Source of the DNA: a virus
DNA length: 64,000 bases
Virus record (IMG/VR): IMGVR_UViG_3300008117_000043
Location: 1 to 64,000 of that record
Strand: one strand, 5' to 3'
Shown here: piece by piece, positions 1 through 8,232 of the stretch
Layout of the letters: every line of letters begins with the position of its first letter
Numbering within the stretch: position 1 is the first letter of the stretch
Notes under the pieces: generated by a model
Databases searched by the model: none
Told to the model about the DNA's origin: nothing
Seen by the model: only the letters and a program-made list of their open reading frames with translations
Translations under genes and position numbers: made by a program

Positions 1-575
1 GAAGCTAGTTGTAGCGCACGTTTAACAGTTTTAACCGGAGCACTAACTCCGTCATTTAAATCGTTACCTTTAGCATCTGACACATAAATTCTATTACCGC
101 CAAATGTATCTACATCTCTAAAACTAAGATTACCTGATCCATCAGTTCCTAATACTTGTCCAATAGATCCTGTTGCTGTAGGTAATGTTAAGGTGTAATC
201 TGCAACAAGAGTGTCAGGTGCTTTGATGCCTATATAATTGGAGCCATTGGCAGTAAGTTCACTTAATTTTATACTGTTGGCATTTTCGACTACAATGTCG
301 CCGTGCGATTGGACTTCTGTTGGGGTTATGATAAGTTGATCAGCGCCGTCAATTGTAGCCTTAATATTGCTTGTTGTAACACCATCATCGTAAGCTTCTA
401 TTTTTGTGTCGCCTTGGAATGATCGTTTTGTAATATCACTAACAGTTGTATCTTCTTTTTTAATGAAAACTTTACCGTCAGCCGTATTAATTACAAATTC
501 TCCAGTGTCAAGTTGCACGCCTGTGGGAGCTACACCAGATGTTGTTGACCGTTTGTGTCTAATACGAGTTGACAT
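1..575 (-). CDS. Fibre-like virion protein, N-terminal part (runs off left edge)
   Basis: The reading frame is open from ATG at 575 to the window edge (about 191 codons seen). It begins MSTRIRHKRSTTSGVAPTG and continues with short beta-strand-like repeats such as LDTGEFVINTADGKVFIKK and TLTLPTATGSIGQVLGTDG. Such repeats are typical of phage fibre and tail-spike shafts. Around residue 160 it has RIYVSDAKGNDLNDG, a motif often seen at the start of right-handed beta-helix domains. The start overlaps the stop of the upstream gene as TAATG, implying translational coupling. The role as a fibre or surface structural protein is inferred from composition and position; the C-terminus is missing. Confidence 0.7.
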   Translation of the reverse strand, partial: MSTRIRHKRSTTSGVAPTGVQLDTGEFVINTADGKVFIKKEDTTVSDITKRSFQGDTKIEAYDDGVTTSNIKATIDGADQLIITPTEVQSHGDIVVENANSIKLSELTANGSNYIGIKAPDTLVADYTLTLPTATGSIGQVLGTDGSGNLSFRDVDTFGGNRIYVSDAKGNDLNDGVSAPVKTVKRALQLA

Positions 576-1069
576 TAAATTGTTCCTCCGTCAATGACGT
601 CTGTCCATGTTGGTATGTTTGAACCGTCAGTGGTTAAAATTCCATAACTTGTTGTGGCATTTGATCCTGGATTACTAGCGGCAGTAACTTGTAATGCGCC
701 AGTAGTGTTTCCAAATATTATACCGTTCGCTGTAAATGTTCCAGCGCCAGTGCCTCCATATTGCACTGCTAAATCTGTTCCTAAACTTAATTCGGTTGCA
801 TATACATTACCGGTCAGTCCGTCAATAATTGTAGTTGAATCGTCAGCAAATACTGAACCTATTAAGTCTCCAATCAGTCCGCCAGTTGCAGATATTGTCC
901 CAGATAAAGTTAATGATGATGCTTGAATAGTGTTTGCAACTAGTAAACCGCCATTTACTGTTACTGTTGAAGTTGGATTTAGCTCAATATTGCCGTCAGA
1001 CGTAACTACTAGTCTGTTAGCAGTTATTAAATTACCACTTAAACTTTGTCTTAATAGTGTACCTGCCAT
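575..1069 (-). CDS. Fibre/virion structural protein, small
   Basis: This 164-residue protein is rich in Thr, Ser, Gly and Asn. It has alternating hydrophobic short strands (NGGLLVANTIQASSLTLSGT) and a later segment LAVQYGGTGAGTFTANGIIFG, a glycine-rich pattern common in phage fibre shafts. No enzymatic motif is visible. It lies in a minus-strand chain of fibre-like genes; its stop overlaps the next start (TAATG) and its start follows the preceding gene by two bases. A structural role is inferred; I do not recognise a named T4 orthologue. Confidence 0.65.
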   Translation of the reverse strand: MAGTLLRQSLSGNLITANRLVVTSDGNIELNPTSTVTVNGGLLVANTIQASSLTLSGTISATGGLIGDLIGSVFADDSTTIIDGLTGNVYATELSLGTDLAVQYGGTGAGTFTANGIIFGNTTGALQVTAASNPGSNATTSYGILTTDGSNIPTWTDVIDGGTI

Positions 1070-1071
1070 AA

Positions 1072-1389
1072 TTAAATATCCACATAACTCACTGTCGCTG
1101 CTACTACGCTAGGTGTTGAACAACTAGCTTGAATAGAACTGTTGGTTGATAAAATCATTCTTTCTGCTGAAAACACAAATGTATCGTTTGGATCAATTGG
1201 TACAGCACTCAATACTATATTAGTTGCACTAGGTGATGCTGATGGCTCGCAAACATATAAGTCTACGGTTACACCTGCACCACTATTATTACATAAAAAT
1301 ACTGTAGTCACTGCAATACTAGTACCTGCTGCAATTGTAGGAATTATGTTTTGATTACTTCCAGTTAAAAGTGTGTTTTTAATTGCCAT
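1072..1389 (-). CDS. Small virion-associated protein
   Basis: This 105-residue protein is predicted to be all-beta: MAIKNTLLTGSNQNIIPTIA, then TVFLCNNSGAGVTVDLYVCE, then a C-terminal ATVSYVDI strand. The arrangement suggests a small beta-sandwich like those decorating phage tails or fibres. It sits tightly between two fibre-like genes on the same strand, so it is probably co-transcribed and part of the virion. No family is recognised with certainty. Confidence 0.6.
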   Translation of the reverse strand: MAIKNTLLTGSNQNIIPTIAAGTSIAVTTVFLCNNSGAGVTVDLYVCEPSASPSATNIVLSAVPIDPNDTFVFSAERMILSTNSSIQASCSTPSVVAATVSYVDI

Positions 1390-1398
1390 TTGAATTCC

Positions 1399-2391
1399 TT
1401 ATAAAATTAATGAGTACAACAAAGATTTTGTTTTACTGATTAATTCATCTGTTGTTCCGCCTTCGTTAATAAAATATAATCCTGTGCCGCCGTTGCCTTC
1501 TCCTGCTTTTGCGTAAATCTTTTTGTAGCCAGCTCTTAGTGCAGGGTCAGATGCTTGATTTTCTAAATTCATATAAGCATCAAAATCAATATTATTTGTA
1601 GTTGCTGTAATAATTAAATTACCTGTAGTAGTTGTAACAGTACTGCTAGATAAATTTAAATTGTTTACATTAAGACCAGTTGAGTTAATAAAGGCTTTCT
1701 GTACTCCGTGTACTAGAAAATCAACTTTATTTGCTAAAGATACTGCGCCAGTATCTGTTACTTGAACTGATGTAATTAACGGATTGCTTCCTGATTTTAT
1801 TCTATCACTAGTAGTATTAGTTACATAAGATTGTACATAATCTACTAATGCTTTCATGTTTGGAACTATATCATCGCCTTTACTTGTATACGGAATTGCA
1901 CTATAGTTAATAACTTGTTGTTCGTAGTTAACTGTATTTTTAACTGTTATAACTCCAGTACCGTTACCTATAAGATTTAGATCTTGATTGGTTCCTGTTT
2001 TAATGCTGTTAGTTTTAATACCTAATAAAGATCCGTCAGCTTCCTCAAAAACCCATGTACCAAAAGTAGTTAGAGCAGTTGAAGGATCGTAATGAGATTC
2101 TGTTTCTTTAAACAATAATCTTGCATCGCTGTACGCACCACGTTGAATATTAACACCGGCAGAGTTCCCGTTTTGAGAAACTCCGTTACCTTGTTCGCCG
2201 GCATTAATTTCAATAACATTGTCAGTGACAGTTAGATTAGTTGACTGAACTGTAGTCGTTGATCCGGTAACTAATAGATCGCCGTTTACGGTAATAAGCC
2301 CATTTCCGTCCGACGTATCTAAAAATATACTACTACCATTATCAACGACTATTTTGTAGTCGCCGCCAGTTACTCTAACTATCTTTGACAT
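1399..2391 (-). CDS. Fibre-like virion structural protein
   Basis: This 330-residue protein has an N-terminal beta-rich region (VTGGDYKIVVDNGSSIFLD) and repeated segments of the type GDLLVTGSTTTVQSTNLTVT, which resemble shaft repeats of phage fibres. The middle reads DNVIEINAGEQGNGV, a motif recurring in marine myophage fibre-like proteins. The C-terminus (GGTGLYFINEGGTTDELISK) is hydrophilic. It is co-directional with its neighbours and about 10 bases from the next start. The structural assignment is by composition and context; the exact place in the virion is unknown. Confidence 0.65.
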   Translation of the reverse strand: MSKIVRVTGGDYKIVVDNGSSIFLDTSDGNGLITVNGDLLVTGSTTTVQSTNLTVTDNVIEINAGEQGNGVSQNGNSAGVNIQRGAYSDARLLFKETESHYDPSTALTTFGTWVFEEADGSLLGIKTNSIKTGTNQDLNLIGNGTGVITVKNTVNYEQQVINYSAIPYTSKGDDIVPNMKALVDYVQSYVTNTTSDRIKSGSNPLITSVQVTDTGAVSLANKVDFLVHGVQKAFINSTGLNVNNLNLSSSTVTTTTGNLIITATTNNIDFDAYMNLENQASDPALRAGYKKIYAKAGEGNGGTGLYFINEGGTTDELISKTKSLLYSLIL

Positions 2392-2404
2392 GTTTATTTC
2401 CTAA

Positions 2405-2821
2405 TTATACTGCGGTTAATGTTAACTGTGTCGATGTTGAATCGTCGTCAACAGTCCATGTATAACGATTGTCACTCCAGTCGTATGCATAGTGCGCTGT
2501 TAGTCTTTTAACTCTAACAGATCCTGCGCCAACTACGGCACCAATAATATTCATTTGTCCAGCAGTTAATGAACCAGTTGCTACGTCAACATTAGTACAG
2601 ACAAATGCTGTACCAGCAGTTATTTCTGCTTCAATTGTAGTAACGGCTGAGTTAGAACCTGTGGTATTGTTTTTACAAGCAAATTTATTACGACTTGTCT
2701 GCTTTAGAATATTTCTATCCTGTCTAATAGCAGTTCCATCGTGGAAGTTACATTTGATTGATTGATCTGGATTTTCGTTGCTTAAAGACCCGAAGTGTCT
2801 TTTGTTAAGAGGGCGTCCCAT
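2405..2821 (-). CDS. Small virion protein (MGRPLNKR-type)
   Basis: This 138-residue protein starts MGRPLNKRHFGSLSNENPDQ. That basic N-terminus is one I associate with small structural proteins of marine T4-like phages. The C-terminal part is beta-rich and ends in HYAYDWSDNRYTWTVDDDS. A good Shine-Dalgarno (AAAGGAGAAAAC) precedes ATG at 2821, and a late-promoter-like GATAAATA lies about 90 bases upstream. Likely a capsid- or tail-associated protein; the precise role is unknown. Confidence 0.6.
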   Translation of the reverse strand: MGRPLNKRHFGSLSNENPDQSIKCNFHDGTAIRQDRNILKQTSRNKFACKNNTTGSNSAVTTIEAEITAGTAFVCTNVDVATGSLTAGQMNIIGAVVGAGSVRVKRLTAHYAYDWSDNRYTWTVDDDSTSTQLTLTAV

Positions 2822-2906
2822 TTGTTTTCTCCTTTATGTTGACGTTCTAAGTCTACGCGGCGGGCTACCGCATAAGTCTCATTGCTGAGTTCTATAATAG
2901 ACATAG

Positions 2907-2914
2907 TATTTATC
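2907..2914 (-). promoter_or_regulatory. T4-type late promoter box GATAAATA
   Basis: On the minus strand the sequence GATAAATA lies in the 106-base gap between two co-directional structural genes. It differs by one base from the T4 late consensus TATAAATA. It would serve the 138-residue virion gene and the fibre-like genes after it. The assignment is by sequence match and position only. Confidence 0.5.
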
Positions 2915-2927
2915 CGTGCGGAGATTT

Positions 2928-3440
2928 CTACGAATCGTGGTATATTTTAATAGCTATAAAATCTATTAGACCTAGCTCACTGTGGGGGTAAAATAAATGA
3001 GGTTGTAGTTCTATTACTACACCAAACGATGGATCTTGGATTTCTTCGGCTGTCCAAACTCTGCCCCATAGATCGTTATTTGATCCGTAAGTTTGATCAT
3101 TTTCAGCTTTAAGATTAAACTTGTTTTCCTCTATGATTTGATCTTGATAACATAAAGATATAAGTTTATCTTGTATTCTTGAAAGACGTTGTGTAACTAG
3201 TTGAACTTCTATTCCTAAAATAGTACCTAAATTTTCAAAATTAAATTCTGTTGCCCAGACTTGTGCTGCAGAATTTCTAAAACTTACATTAGTGACTCCA
3301 GAAATATAGTATAATTCTTTATCAGTAAGTGCAAACCCATCAGGTCTTTTTATTGCATCTAAGTTTGTCCAATTTACATTGTCGTCGCCGGTTGGCATTT
3401 GAAAAATAGTTTGTGGGGTTTTTCTAATTTCAGTAAGCAT
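2928..3440 (-). CDS. Virion-associated protein, unknown
   Basis: This 170-residue protein begins MLTEIRKTPQTIFQMPTGDD. It has a mixed alpha/beta composition with a charged middle (QRLSRIQDKLISLCYQDQII) and a C-terminus ending LIDFIAIKIYHDS. No enzymatic motif is seen. It is the first gene after the gp23 terminator. A GGTAAATA box lies just 6 bases before the ATG, which would give an almost leaderless late mRNA; a second ATG at codon 15 is an alternative start. A structural role is inferred from position. Confidence 0.55.
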   Translation of the reverse strand: MLTEIRKTPQTIFQMPTGDDNVNWTNLDAIKRPDGFALTDKELYYISGVTNVSFRNSAAQVWATEFNFENLGTILGIEVQLVTQRLSRIQDKLISLCYQDQIIEENKFNLKAENDQTYGSNNDLWGRVWTAEEIQDPSFGVVIELQPHLFYPHSELGLIDFIAIKIYHDS

Positions 3441-3454
3441 AAAAATATTTACCT

Positions 3455-3483
3455 AAAAAAAAGGACTCCGAAGAGCCCTTTTT
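3455..3483 (-). terminator. Rho-independent terminator after gp23
   Basis: On the minus strand the sequence AAAGGGCTC-TTCG-GAGTCCTTT forms a stem with one G-T pair closed by a stable UUCG tetraloop, followed directly by a run of T. It lies about 30 bases past the gp23 stop. It separates the highly expressed capsid gene from downstream fibre genes. The stem also faces a T-run in the plus direction, so it may work both ways. Confidence 0.85.
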
Positions 3484-3513
3484 AAAATTAAAAACTTTTG
3501 TAAAGTTTTTAGA

Positions 3514-4680
3514 TTAGCTAAACTTAACGTTAGCTGTAGTGATGTTAACAAGACCTAGGTAGTCAGCTGCGTTACCTAAAGAACTTGCTGTGTTGCTTAA
3601 TTCAACATATCCATAACGAGTCATAAAGCTTACGACTGGTTCGAATGTTGCTGGATCTAGAACAACACCACTGCTCATTAATGGAATATATGGGCAGTAG
3701 AATGCAGCAGCATCACTTTCGCTTGTACCTTTGTAACCAACTAGAACGTTATCAGTAGTTGCATAGCTGTTTACATAGATCTTCATTGCACTGTTCAATG
3801 TACCAACAAACTTAGTGTTTGTAGGTGCTTCGAATGTACCTTCTGTTGTTCTTGCGAACGCAGAAGTTGTAGCACTTTGAAGGATTGTTAATGCTGTTGG
3901 GCTAACAACTGCCCAGTTACCAGCACCGCGACGTGTACGCTGAGCGATCAAGTTAGCAACACGATTGATTTGAACAGCTAATGCAGCGTGTTCGTCACCA
4001 ACGAATGTAGCTGTACCTGATACAGCAGCTTGGTTGTATGTTTCAACAGCTGAACCAGCAAGAGTTGTTAGACTAGCTAGAACTTCTTGATCGATTTCAG
4101 CGGTAATTTCTTGTGCTAAAGCAGCCATGATTTCTGCTTCGATGTCAATGCCTTGTTGAGCTTGTGCATCTTGAGCAGCTTCAAAAGTCCAACGAGCACT
4201 TAACTTACGAGTTTTTGCCTCGACAGTTTGCTTTAGGATTTGGATGCTTAGTTTGTTTCCAGCAGCACCTTCTAGAGTTGCTGTTGATGCACCTTTACCG
4301 GTACTTTCGTTACCGGAATATGCTTCAGCAATCTTGAATGGGCTTAATGCTTCTTCACCAGCAACAACACCAGCACCTGCTGAAGTTGTAGCATAGCGAA
4401 CACGTAAAGTGTGAATTTGACCAACAGGTCCAGTCATTGGTTGTACACCAACTAGTTCGTTAGCAATAACTGTTGGCATTACTCGGCGGATAACCGGTAG
4501 AATAACGCGATTCAGTGTTGCAACGTTTCCAGCAGAAGTAGCACCAGCAGAAGGACTCTCCATCAAATACTTACGAGTATTCTCAAGAGTGATTGACATT
4601 GTTGATCTACGAGTGCCGGAAAGACCTTCTAAAAGGGCCTCTCTTGTTTCATTCCAACGGCCGTGTAGTAGTTCTGACAT
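3514..4680 (-). CDS. 23: Major capsid protein gp23
   Basis: This 388-residue protein is the T4-type major head protein. The region VILPVIRRVMPTVIANELVG followed by VQPMTGPVGQIHTLRVRY matches the conserved entry to the mature capsid fold in T4 gp23 (MVRRAIPN...GVQPM...PTGQ). The N-terminal 40 or so residues look like a removable propeptide; YLMES near residues 38-42 fits the gp21 cleavage rule (L/I-x-E). It is shorter than T4 gp23. A strong Shine-Dalgarno AAGGAG precedes ATG at 4680, it lies 11 bases after gp22, and a UUCG terminator follows, all fitting high expression. Codon 1 starts MSELLHGRWNETREALLEG. Confidence 0.95.
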   Translation of the reverse strand: MSELLHGRWNETREALLEGLSGTRRSTMSITLENTRKYLMESPSAGATSAGNVATLNRVILPVIRRVMPTVIANELVGVQPMTGPVGQIHTLRVRYATTSAGAGVVAGEEALSPFKIAEAYSGNESTGKGASTATLEGAAGNKLSIQILKQTVEAKTRKLSARWTFEAAQDAQAQQGIDIEAEIMAALAQEITAEIDQEVLASLTTLAGSAVETYNQAAVSGTATFVGDEHAALAVQINRVANLIAQRTRRGAGNWAVVSPTALTILQSATTSAFARTTEGTFEAPTNTKFVGTLNSAMKIYVNSYATTDNVLVGYKGTSESDAAAFYCPYIPLMSSGVVLDPATFEPVVSFMTRYGYVELSNTASSLGNAADYLGLVNITTANVKFS

Positions 4681-4691
4681 TTAATTTCTCC

Positions 4692-5786
4692 TTAAATTTT
4701 TAATCCAGCGAGACGTCGTATATCTACAATATTTGAGTCGTTCTCGCTACTACCGAATTGATTTTCGTTTTTGTTACCTGTAACTTCTTTTGCCTCGACA
4801 AGTGCCTGTTTCTTCTGTGGAGCATTGCCAGCTATTACGGCTGGTAGGTACTTATTAAAACTATCATGTAGTTTTGATGTCTGTACGCTTTCTAACAATT
4901 CAACCATGATTTCTTTATGGTCTGCACTTAGCGGACTTAATAATTCGTTCATTGCTGATTGACGTTCTTTGCTCTCCATAAGAGCTTTAATTTCTGCATT
5001 TTTACCTTCGACAATTTTTTGTGCTTCTGCTGCTCTTGCTTTAGCTTCAGCAACTTCTAAATCTTTTTTGTCTACGATTTTTAGCAGTTTTGATGTTTCT
5101 GATTTTTCGCTTAGGTAACTTGTTTGGTATTCGCTAGCGAATGCTTCAAACACTTTACGTCCAAAATCATTTTTACGAGCAACATCGATATCTTCTTTCA
5201 GTTGTTTTAGTTCTTGAGTTAGACCTTTTTCAACTGTAGCTTCAACTAATTTTGCTGCTCTCTTAATAAATGCCTCTTTAATCTTTTCAAATTGCTCACG
5301 ACCTTCGCGTACTACTCGTACTTTAGTCTCTGCTAGGTCTTGTTTGTCTGCGTAAAATTCTGCAATTTCTTGAGCCAAAGCTTCGACAACAAAGCTTTCA
5401 AGTTTCATAAACTTGTCAGCCATTTGAACTTGATCTTCATGCAATTCACGAACTTCAGCTGCTAGTTGACGAGCAATAAACTCTTTCACTTTTTCAGCAT
5501 CTTTTTTCATTTTAACTGCATACTTGGCTTTTGCTTCTGCTAAGCCTCTGCGATCATCTTCAAACTCTGCGATTTCTTCTGCTAGTCTATCAGTTAACAT
5601 ACGGTCAATGGCTTCCACCATAACTTCTTTGTCATGCTCATAGCGTTGTGCAAATTCTTCGCGTAGTTGTTGGGTTACTTGTTCGCGATTCTCTGTAAGT
5701 CTCGCATCCCAAGCAGCCTCAATCTCTGCTTTGATCTCTTCCGAAATCACATTGTTTTCCATCAGGGTTTTTAGTGCTTCCAACAT
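4692..5786 (-). CDS. 22: Prohead core scaffolding protein gp22
   Basis: This 364-residue, strongly charged protein is almost wholly alpha-helical, with long runs of Glu, Lys and Ala (for example DRLAEEIAEFEDDRRGLAEA) typical of an extended coiled-coil scaffold. Three similar AEEIAEF/AQEIAEF segments suggest internal repetition. It lies between the gp21 protease and gp23 genes, exactly as in T4, where gp22 forms the prohead core and is degraded by gp21. The segment near residues 280-310 (MNELLSPLSADHKEIMVELL) is the most conserved-looking part. T4 gp22 is shorter (269 residues). A good ribosome site (AAGGAG) precedes the start. Confidence 0.85.
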   Translation of the reverse strand: MLEALKTLMENNVISEEIKAEIEAAWDARLTENREQVTQQLREEFAQRYEHDKEVMVEAIDRMLTDRLAEEIAEFEDDRRGLAEAKAKYAVKMKKDAEKVKEFIARQLAAEVRELHEDQVQMADKFMKLESFVVEALAQEIAEFYADKQDLAETKVRVVREGREQFEKIKEAFIKRAAKLVEATVEKGLTQELKQLKEDIDVARKNDFGRKVFEAFASEYQTSYLSEKSETSKLLKIVDKKDLEVAEAKARAAEAQKIVEGKNAEIKALMESKERQSAMNELLSPLSADHKEIMVELLESVQTSKLHDSFNKYLPAVIAGNAPQKKQALVEAKEVTGNKNENQFGSSENDSNIVDIRRLAGLKI

Positions 5787-5798
5787 GTGATTCTCCTT

Positions 5799-6434
5799 TT
5801 ATTGGAGTTTGCTTATTATACCTAATAAGCTCTCTTTGAGATACTGCTGCGCTCTAGGGTCACCTTGCACCTCTTTAGCAACACGTATGCTGCGATACCC
5901 TCCTCGGGTATTCATCAAATGTTCATAAATTGGTGTAGGGTAAGCGCCTGGAGCACTTGGTTGAGCCACCACATCAACTGTGATGATCTCAAAATCTGAC
6001 ACTTCACCGGAACCGTCTTCTTTGACGTTTCCGGATCCGCGACTCGATACTCCTAATTTGACTCCACTCTCCAACATGGTCTTAACTAATTGGCCCATTG
6101 GGGTAGGTAGAATCTTTAATTTTCCATAACCATTTGGACCGTCCATCCACATCTCAGTAATCATGTGGCTAACTCTGTCCAAATTTACTTTCAAATCGTC
6201 AGGATGATCAACTTCACCTAAAACCGAATATCCACCGCCGATTTGATCATTGAGGGTCTTGACAGCCTTGCCGATCTCGTTTACAGGATAAACTCGTTGA
6301 TTTTGATTTCTAATTCCGCCCTGAATGCAAATACCTTTCATGTAAAGATTTTTGCCATCGTGCGGATCAGACTCAACGATAATCTTCGCCTGATCAAACG
6401 ATAAATTTTCTCTTAGGTATGATGTTATTGTCAT
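5799..6434 (-). CDS. 21: Prohead core protease gp21
   Basis: This 211-residue protein matches the T4 gp21 head maturation protease family (herpesvirus-assemblin-like fold). Visible motifs are GEVDHPDD with His77, a second His at residue 90 (DRVSH), and GVSSRGSG with Ser130/131 as the likely nucleophile. The N-terminal IRNQNQRVYP is typical of the family. It would cleave gp22, gp23 and internal head proteins after L/I-x-E sites once the prohead is built. It sits directly upstream of gp22 with a 12-base gap. The assignment is firm from motifs and order. Confidence 0.92.
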   Translation of the reverse strand: MTITSYLRENLSFDQAKIIVESDPHDGKNLYMKGICIQGGIRNQNQRVYPVNEIGKAVKTLNDQIGGGYSVLGEVDHPDDLKVNLDRVSHMITEMWMDGPNGYGKLKILPTPMGQLVKTMLESGVKLGVSSRGSGNVKEDGSGEVSDFEIITVDVVAQPSAPGAYPTPIYEHLMNTRGGYRSIRVAKEVQGDPRAQQYLKESLLGIISKLQ

Positions 6435-6446
6435 CTAACGATCCTA

Positions 6447-7313
6447 TTAACGGCGGCCAATAATACTTTTTGTATTTGTTCCGCCTACTTCACCTGCGCC
6501 CTTTTTTTCTGCGCCGTGACCTTTGGTATTGTTCCACTTGGTAGCACTTTTGCTGCCTGGAGTGTTAACATTACCTGCATTGTTTTCTTTGGTTGAAGGA
6601 TTTAATAGTCCACCTTTGGTGCTTGCACTTTCAGGTTCTACTCCGCCTTTTGTAATATTAGCAGTTGTTCCGCCCATATTATTTTTACCAGCTACAATGC
6701 TTTTTGTGTTGTCAGCTTTTTCGCCTGCGCCTTTCTTTTCAGCGCCATGTCCTGCTGGTACTTTTTCTACGTACTCACGCATAAACATATCATCTTCCAT
6801 TTTTGAATCTTCTTCGTCGTCCATGCCCATATCCATGTCGTCGTCGCCCATGTCGTCACCGCCCATGTCGTCACCCATGTCGTCATCGGACATTAGTTTT
6901 TCAAATTCTGCTTTTAGATCTTCTAGAGCATCTTCTAAATCTTGTACGCGATCTTCTACATCGCCTTCGCCGTCCATGTCGTCGCCTGCTTCAATATCGC
7001 CCATGAAATCATCTGTAGCATCCATTGAATCATCATCTTCGTCGTCCATGCTCATTTCCATGTCGTCGCCTGCTTCGTCAAACGCAAAATTTTCTTCCAT
7101 TTCTTCGTCGTCTTCGTCGCCAGTAGACTCGTCTACTTCTTCGTCGTCTTCATCTTTAGCTTCTTCAATATCGTCAAAGTCTTCTGCTAAAAGATTTTCA
7201 TAGATTTCGCGAGATTTTTCTACTACAATAGTGTGAAAAATTTCTTTGGCTTTTTCTTGGTCTTCGTTAATTAGGTATTCAAGCATCTGCTCGAATTTAG
7301 CGCGATCAGTCAT
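6447..7313 (-). CDS. Acidic prohead/core protein (gp67/gp68-like position)
   Basis: This 288-residue protein is extremely acidic. The N-terminal 45 residues are helical (MTDRAKFEQMLEYLINEDQE), residues 50-175 are dominated by Asp, Glu and Met with repeats such as DDMGDDMGGDDMGDDD, and the C-terminal third carries two copies of GHGAEKKGAGE followed by TKSI. LLAED near residue 40 fits a gp21 cleavage site. In T4 the small core proteins gp67 and gp68 occupy this place before gp21, so a prohead core role is inferred. The low-complexity tract may expand or contract between relatives. A good Shine-Dalgarno AGGAG precedes ATG at 7313. Confidence 0.65.
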   Translation of the reverse strand: MTDRAKFEQMLEYLINEDQEKAKEIFHTIVVEKSREIYENLLAEDFDDIEEAKDEDDEEVDESTGDEDDEEMEENFAFDEAGDDMEMSMDDEDDDSMDATDDFMGDIEAGDDMDGEGDVEDRVQDLEDALEDLKAEFEKLMSDDDMGDDMGGDDMGDDDMDMGMDDEEDSKMEDDMFMREYVEKVPAGHGAEKKGAGEKADNTKSIVAGKNNMGGTTANITKGGVEPESASTKGGLLNPSTKENNAGNVNTPGSKSATKWNNTKGHGAEKKGAGEVGGTNTKSIIGRR

Positions 7314-7347
7314 ATTAGGTCTCCTGTAAGTTAAAAGGCTGTCGATT

Positions 7348-7355
7348 TATTTACG
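7348..7355 (-). promoter_or_regulatory. Late promoter-like box CGTAAATA
   Basis: The minus strand carries CGTAAATA in the 88-base gap before the acidic head protein gene, about 35 bases from its ATG, with AGGAG between. It departs from TATAAATA at the first two positions but keeps the core TAAATA. It could start a late transcript for the acidic protein, gp21, gp22 and gp23. The rest of this gap is AT-rich with a small palindrome ATAGTACTAT and holds no gene. Confidence 0.4.
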
Positions 7356-7401
7356 TGATATTTCAAAAAATAGTACTATAATGGTGTAAAAATTAAGTTT
7401 T

Positions 7402-7977
7402 TTAATTCCATACTTGCATTAGTCTTCGAAATTCAGAATACTGCATGTGTTTAAAATTTTTAAACTTCCACAATGGATCGTGATATTTTTCTAAAACTAG
7501 TCTATAAAACTTTGTATGTGGATGTTTTTTTATAACATTTTCTGTTTGTCTAAGCCAATTTCCATAGTATGTAGCATGATCTGTAGAGCGTTTATAATTT
7601 TCTGTATCTGCATATACATTATTAAAATGAGTTTCGGTTCCTGTAAAATCAAACCCTAAAATAAACACTTCATCTGCTCCGTGAGTACAGGCCAATTGCA
7701 GTGCAGTTGGTCCAGAACTCCATCCTAGACTAGGTTTAAAAAAGTTCAATCCTTGAATATCTTTAAATCGAGCACTGTTATTTGTCCAAACTTGATTGTT
7801 TAGTTGGTACCCTGTTTTAGAAATTTCTAATATCATTTTAACATCTACAGCTATTAGATAATCCGGGTTAAAGGTTCTATATAGGGCGTTGCACCCGTAA
7901 ATTGTCCCGTGGGGTCTAAGTTCTTCTGGTTGAATGCAGAGGCGGCTGCGCCCGTTTCCAAGTACAAAACTTCTCAT
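7402..7977 (-). CDS. Rossmann-like protein, DUF115/glycosyltransferase-like
   Basis: This 191-residue protein begins MRSFVLGNGRSRLCIQPEEL; the GNGxSR element and the later ADEVFILGFDFTG segment resemble the nucleotide-binding core of DUF115/MptE-like and some glycosyltransferase proteins. It also has a conserved-looking SLGWSSGPTALQLA stretch. No signal peptide or membrane segment is present. It is oddly placed inside the head gene block, between the acidic core protein and the portal. A similarly placed gene may occur in related marine phages, but the substrate is unknown. The family call is from motif memory, so moderate. Confidence 0.5.
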   Translation of the reverse strand: MRSFVLGNGRSRLCIQPEELRPHGTIYGCNALYRTFNPDYLIAVDVKMILEISKTGYQLNNQVWTNNSARFKDIQGLNFFKPSLGWSSGPTALQLACTHGADEVFILGFDFTGTETHFNNVYADTENYKRSTDHATYYGNWLRQTENVIKKHPHTKFYRLVLEKYHDPLWKFKNFKHMQYSEFRRLMQVWN

Positions 7978-7984
7978 TTATTTG

Positions 7985-8224
7985 TTATGCAGGTGGTGCT
8001 TCAGGAACTTTGTACATGTCAGTAATGAATTCAAGCTCTTCTTCCTGTTCTAATATATGCTGTTCAGAGCTTTTTCTTAATTCATTAATTTGTTTTAGTG
8101 TTAATCTTGTTTTTCTTGTGTCTTGTCGCGAGAGTACGCTTTCATCCTTAGAAGGATCATATCTCATGTCATTACCAAGACCTTTGATGTCTGGATCAAT
8201 ATAAAATAATTCTCGCAATATCAT
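7985..8224 (-). CDS. Small conserved head-module protein after portal
   Basis: This 79-residue protein starts MILRELFYIDPDIKGLGNDM, then has SRQDTRKTRLTLKQINELRK, a basic helix, and a helical acidic segment EQEEELEFITDMYKVP. The RELFYID and DTRKTRLTL signatures recur in small proteins just after gp20 in marine T4-like phages. It probably acts in prohead assembly, but no function is shown. It sits 8 bases after the portal gene and 7 before the next. Confidence 0.65.
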   Translation of the reverse strand: MILRELFYIDPDIKGLGNDMRYDPSKDESVLSRQDTRKTRLTLKQINELRKSSEQHILEQEEELEFITDMYKVPEAPPA

Positions 8225-8232
8225 AATAATAT

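Noticed and set aside
6523-7203. 226-codon plus-strand frame opposite the acidic head protein
   Set aside because: It is the complement of the Asp/Glu/Met-rich tract, giving a Ser/Pro-rich shadow peptide. The minus-strand gene has synteny and a ribosome site.
8222-8232. ATAAATATT box before the small protein after the portal
   Set aside because: It lies within ten bases of the ATG and within the portal stop region, too close for a -10 element with a usable leader.
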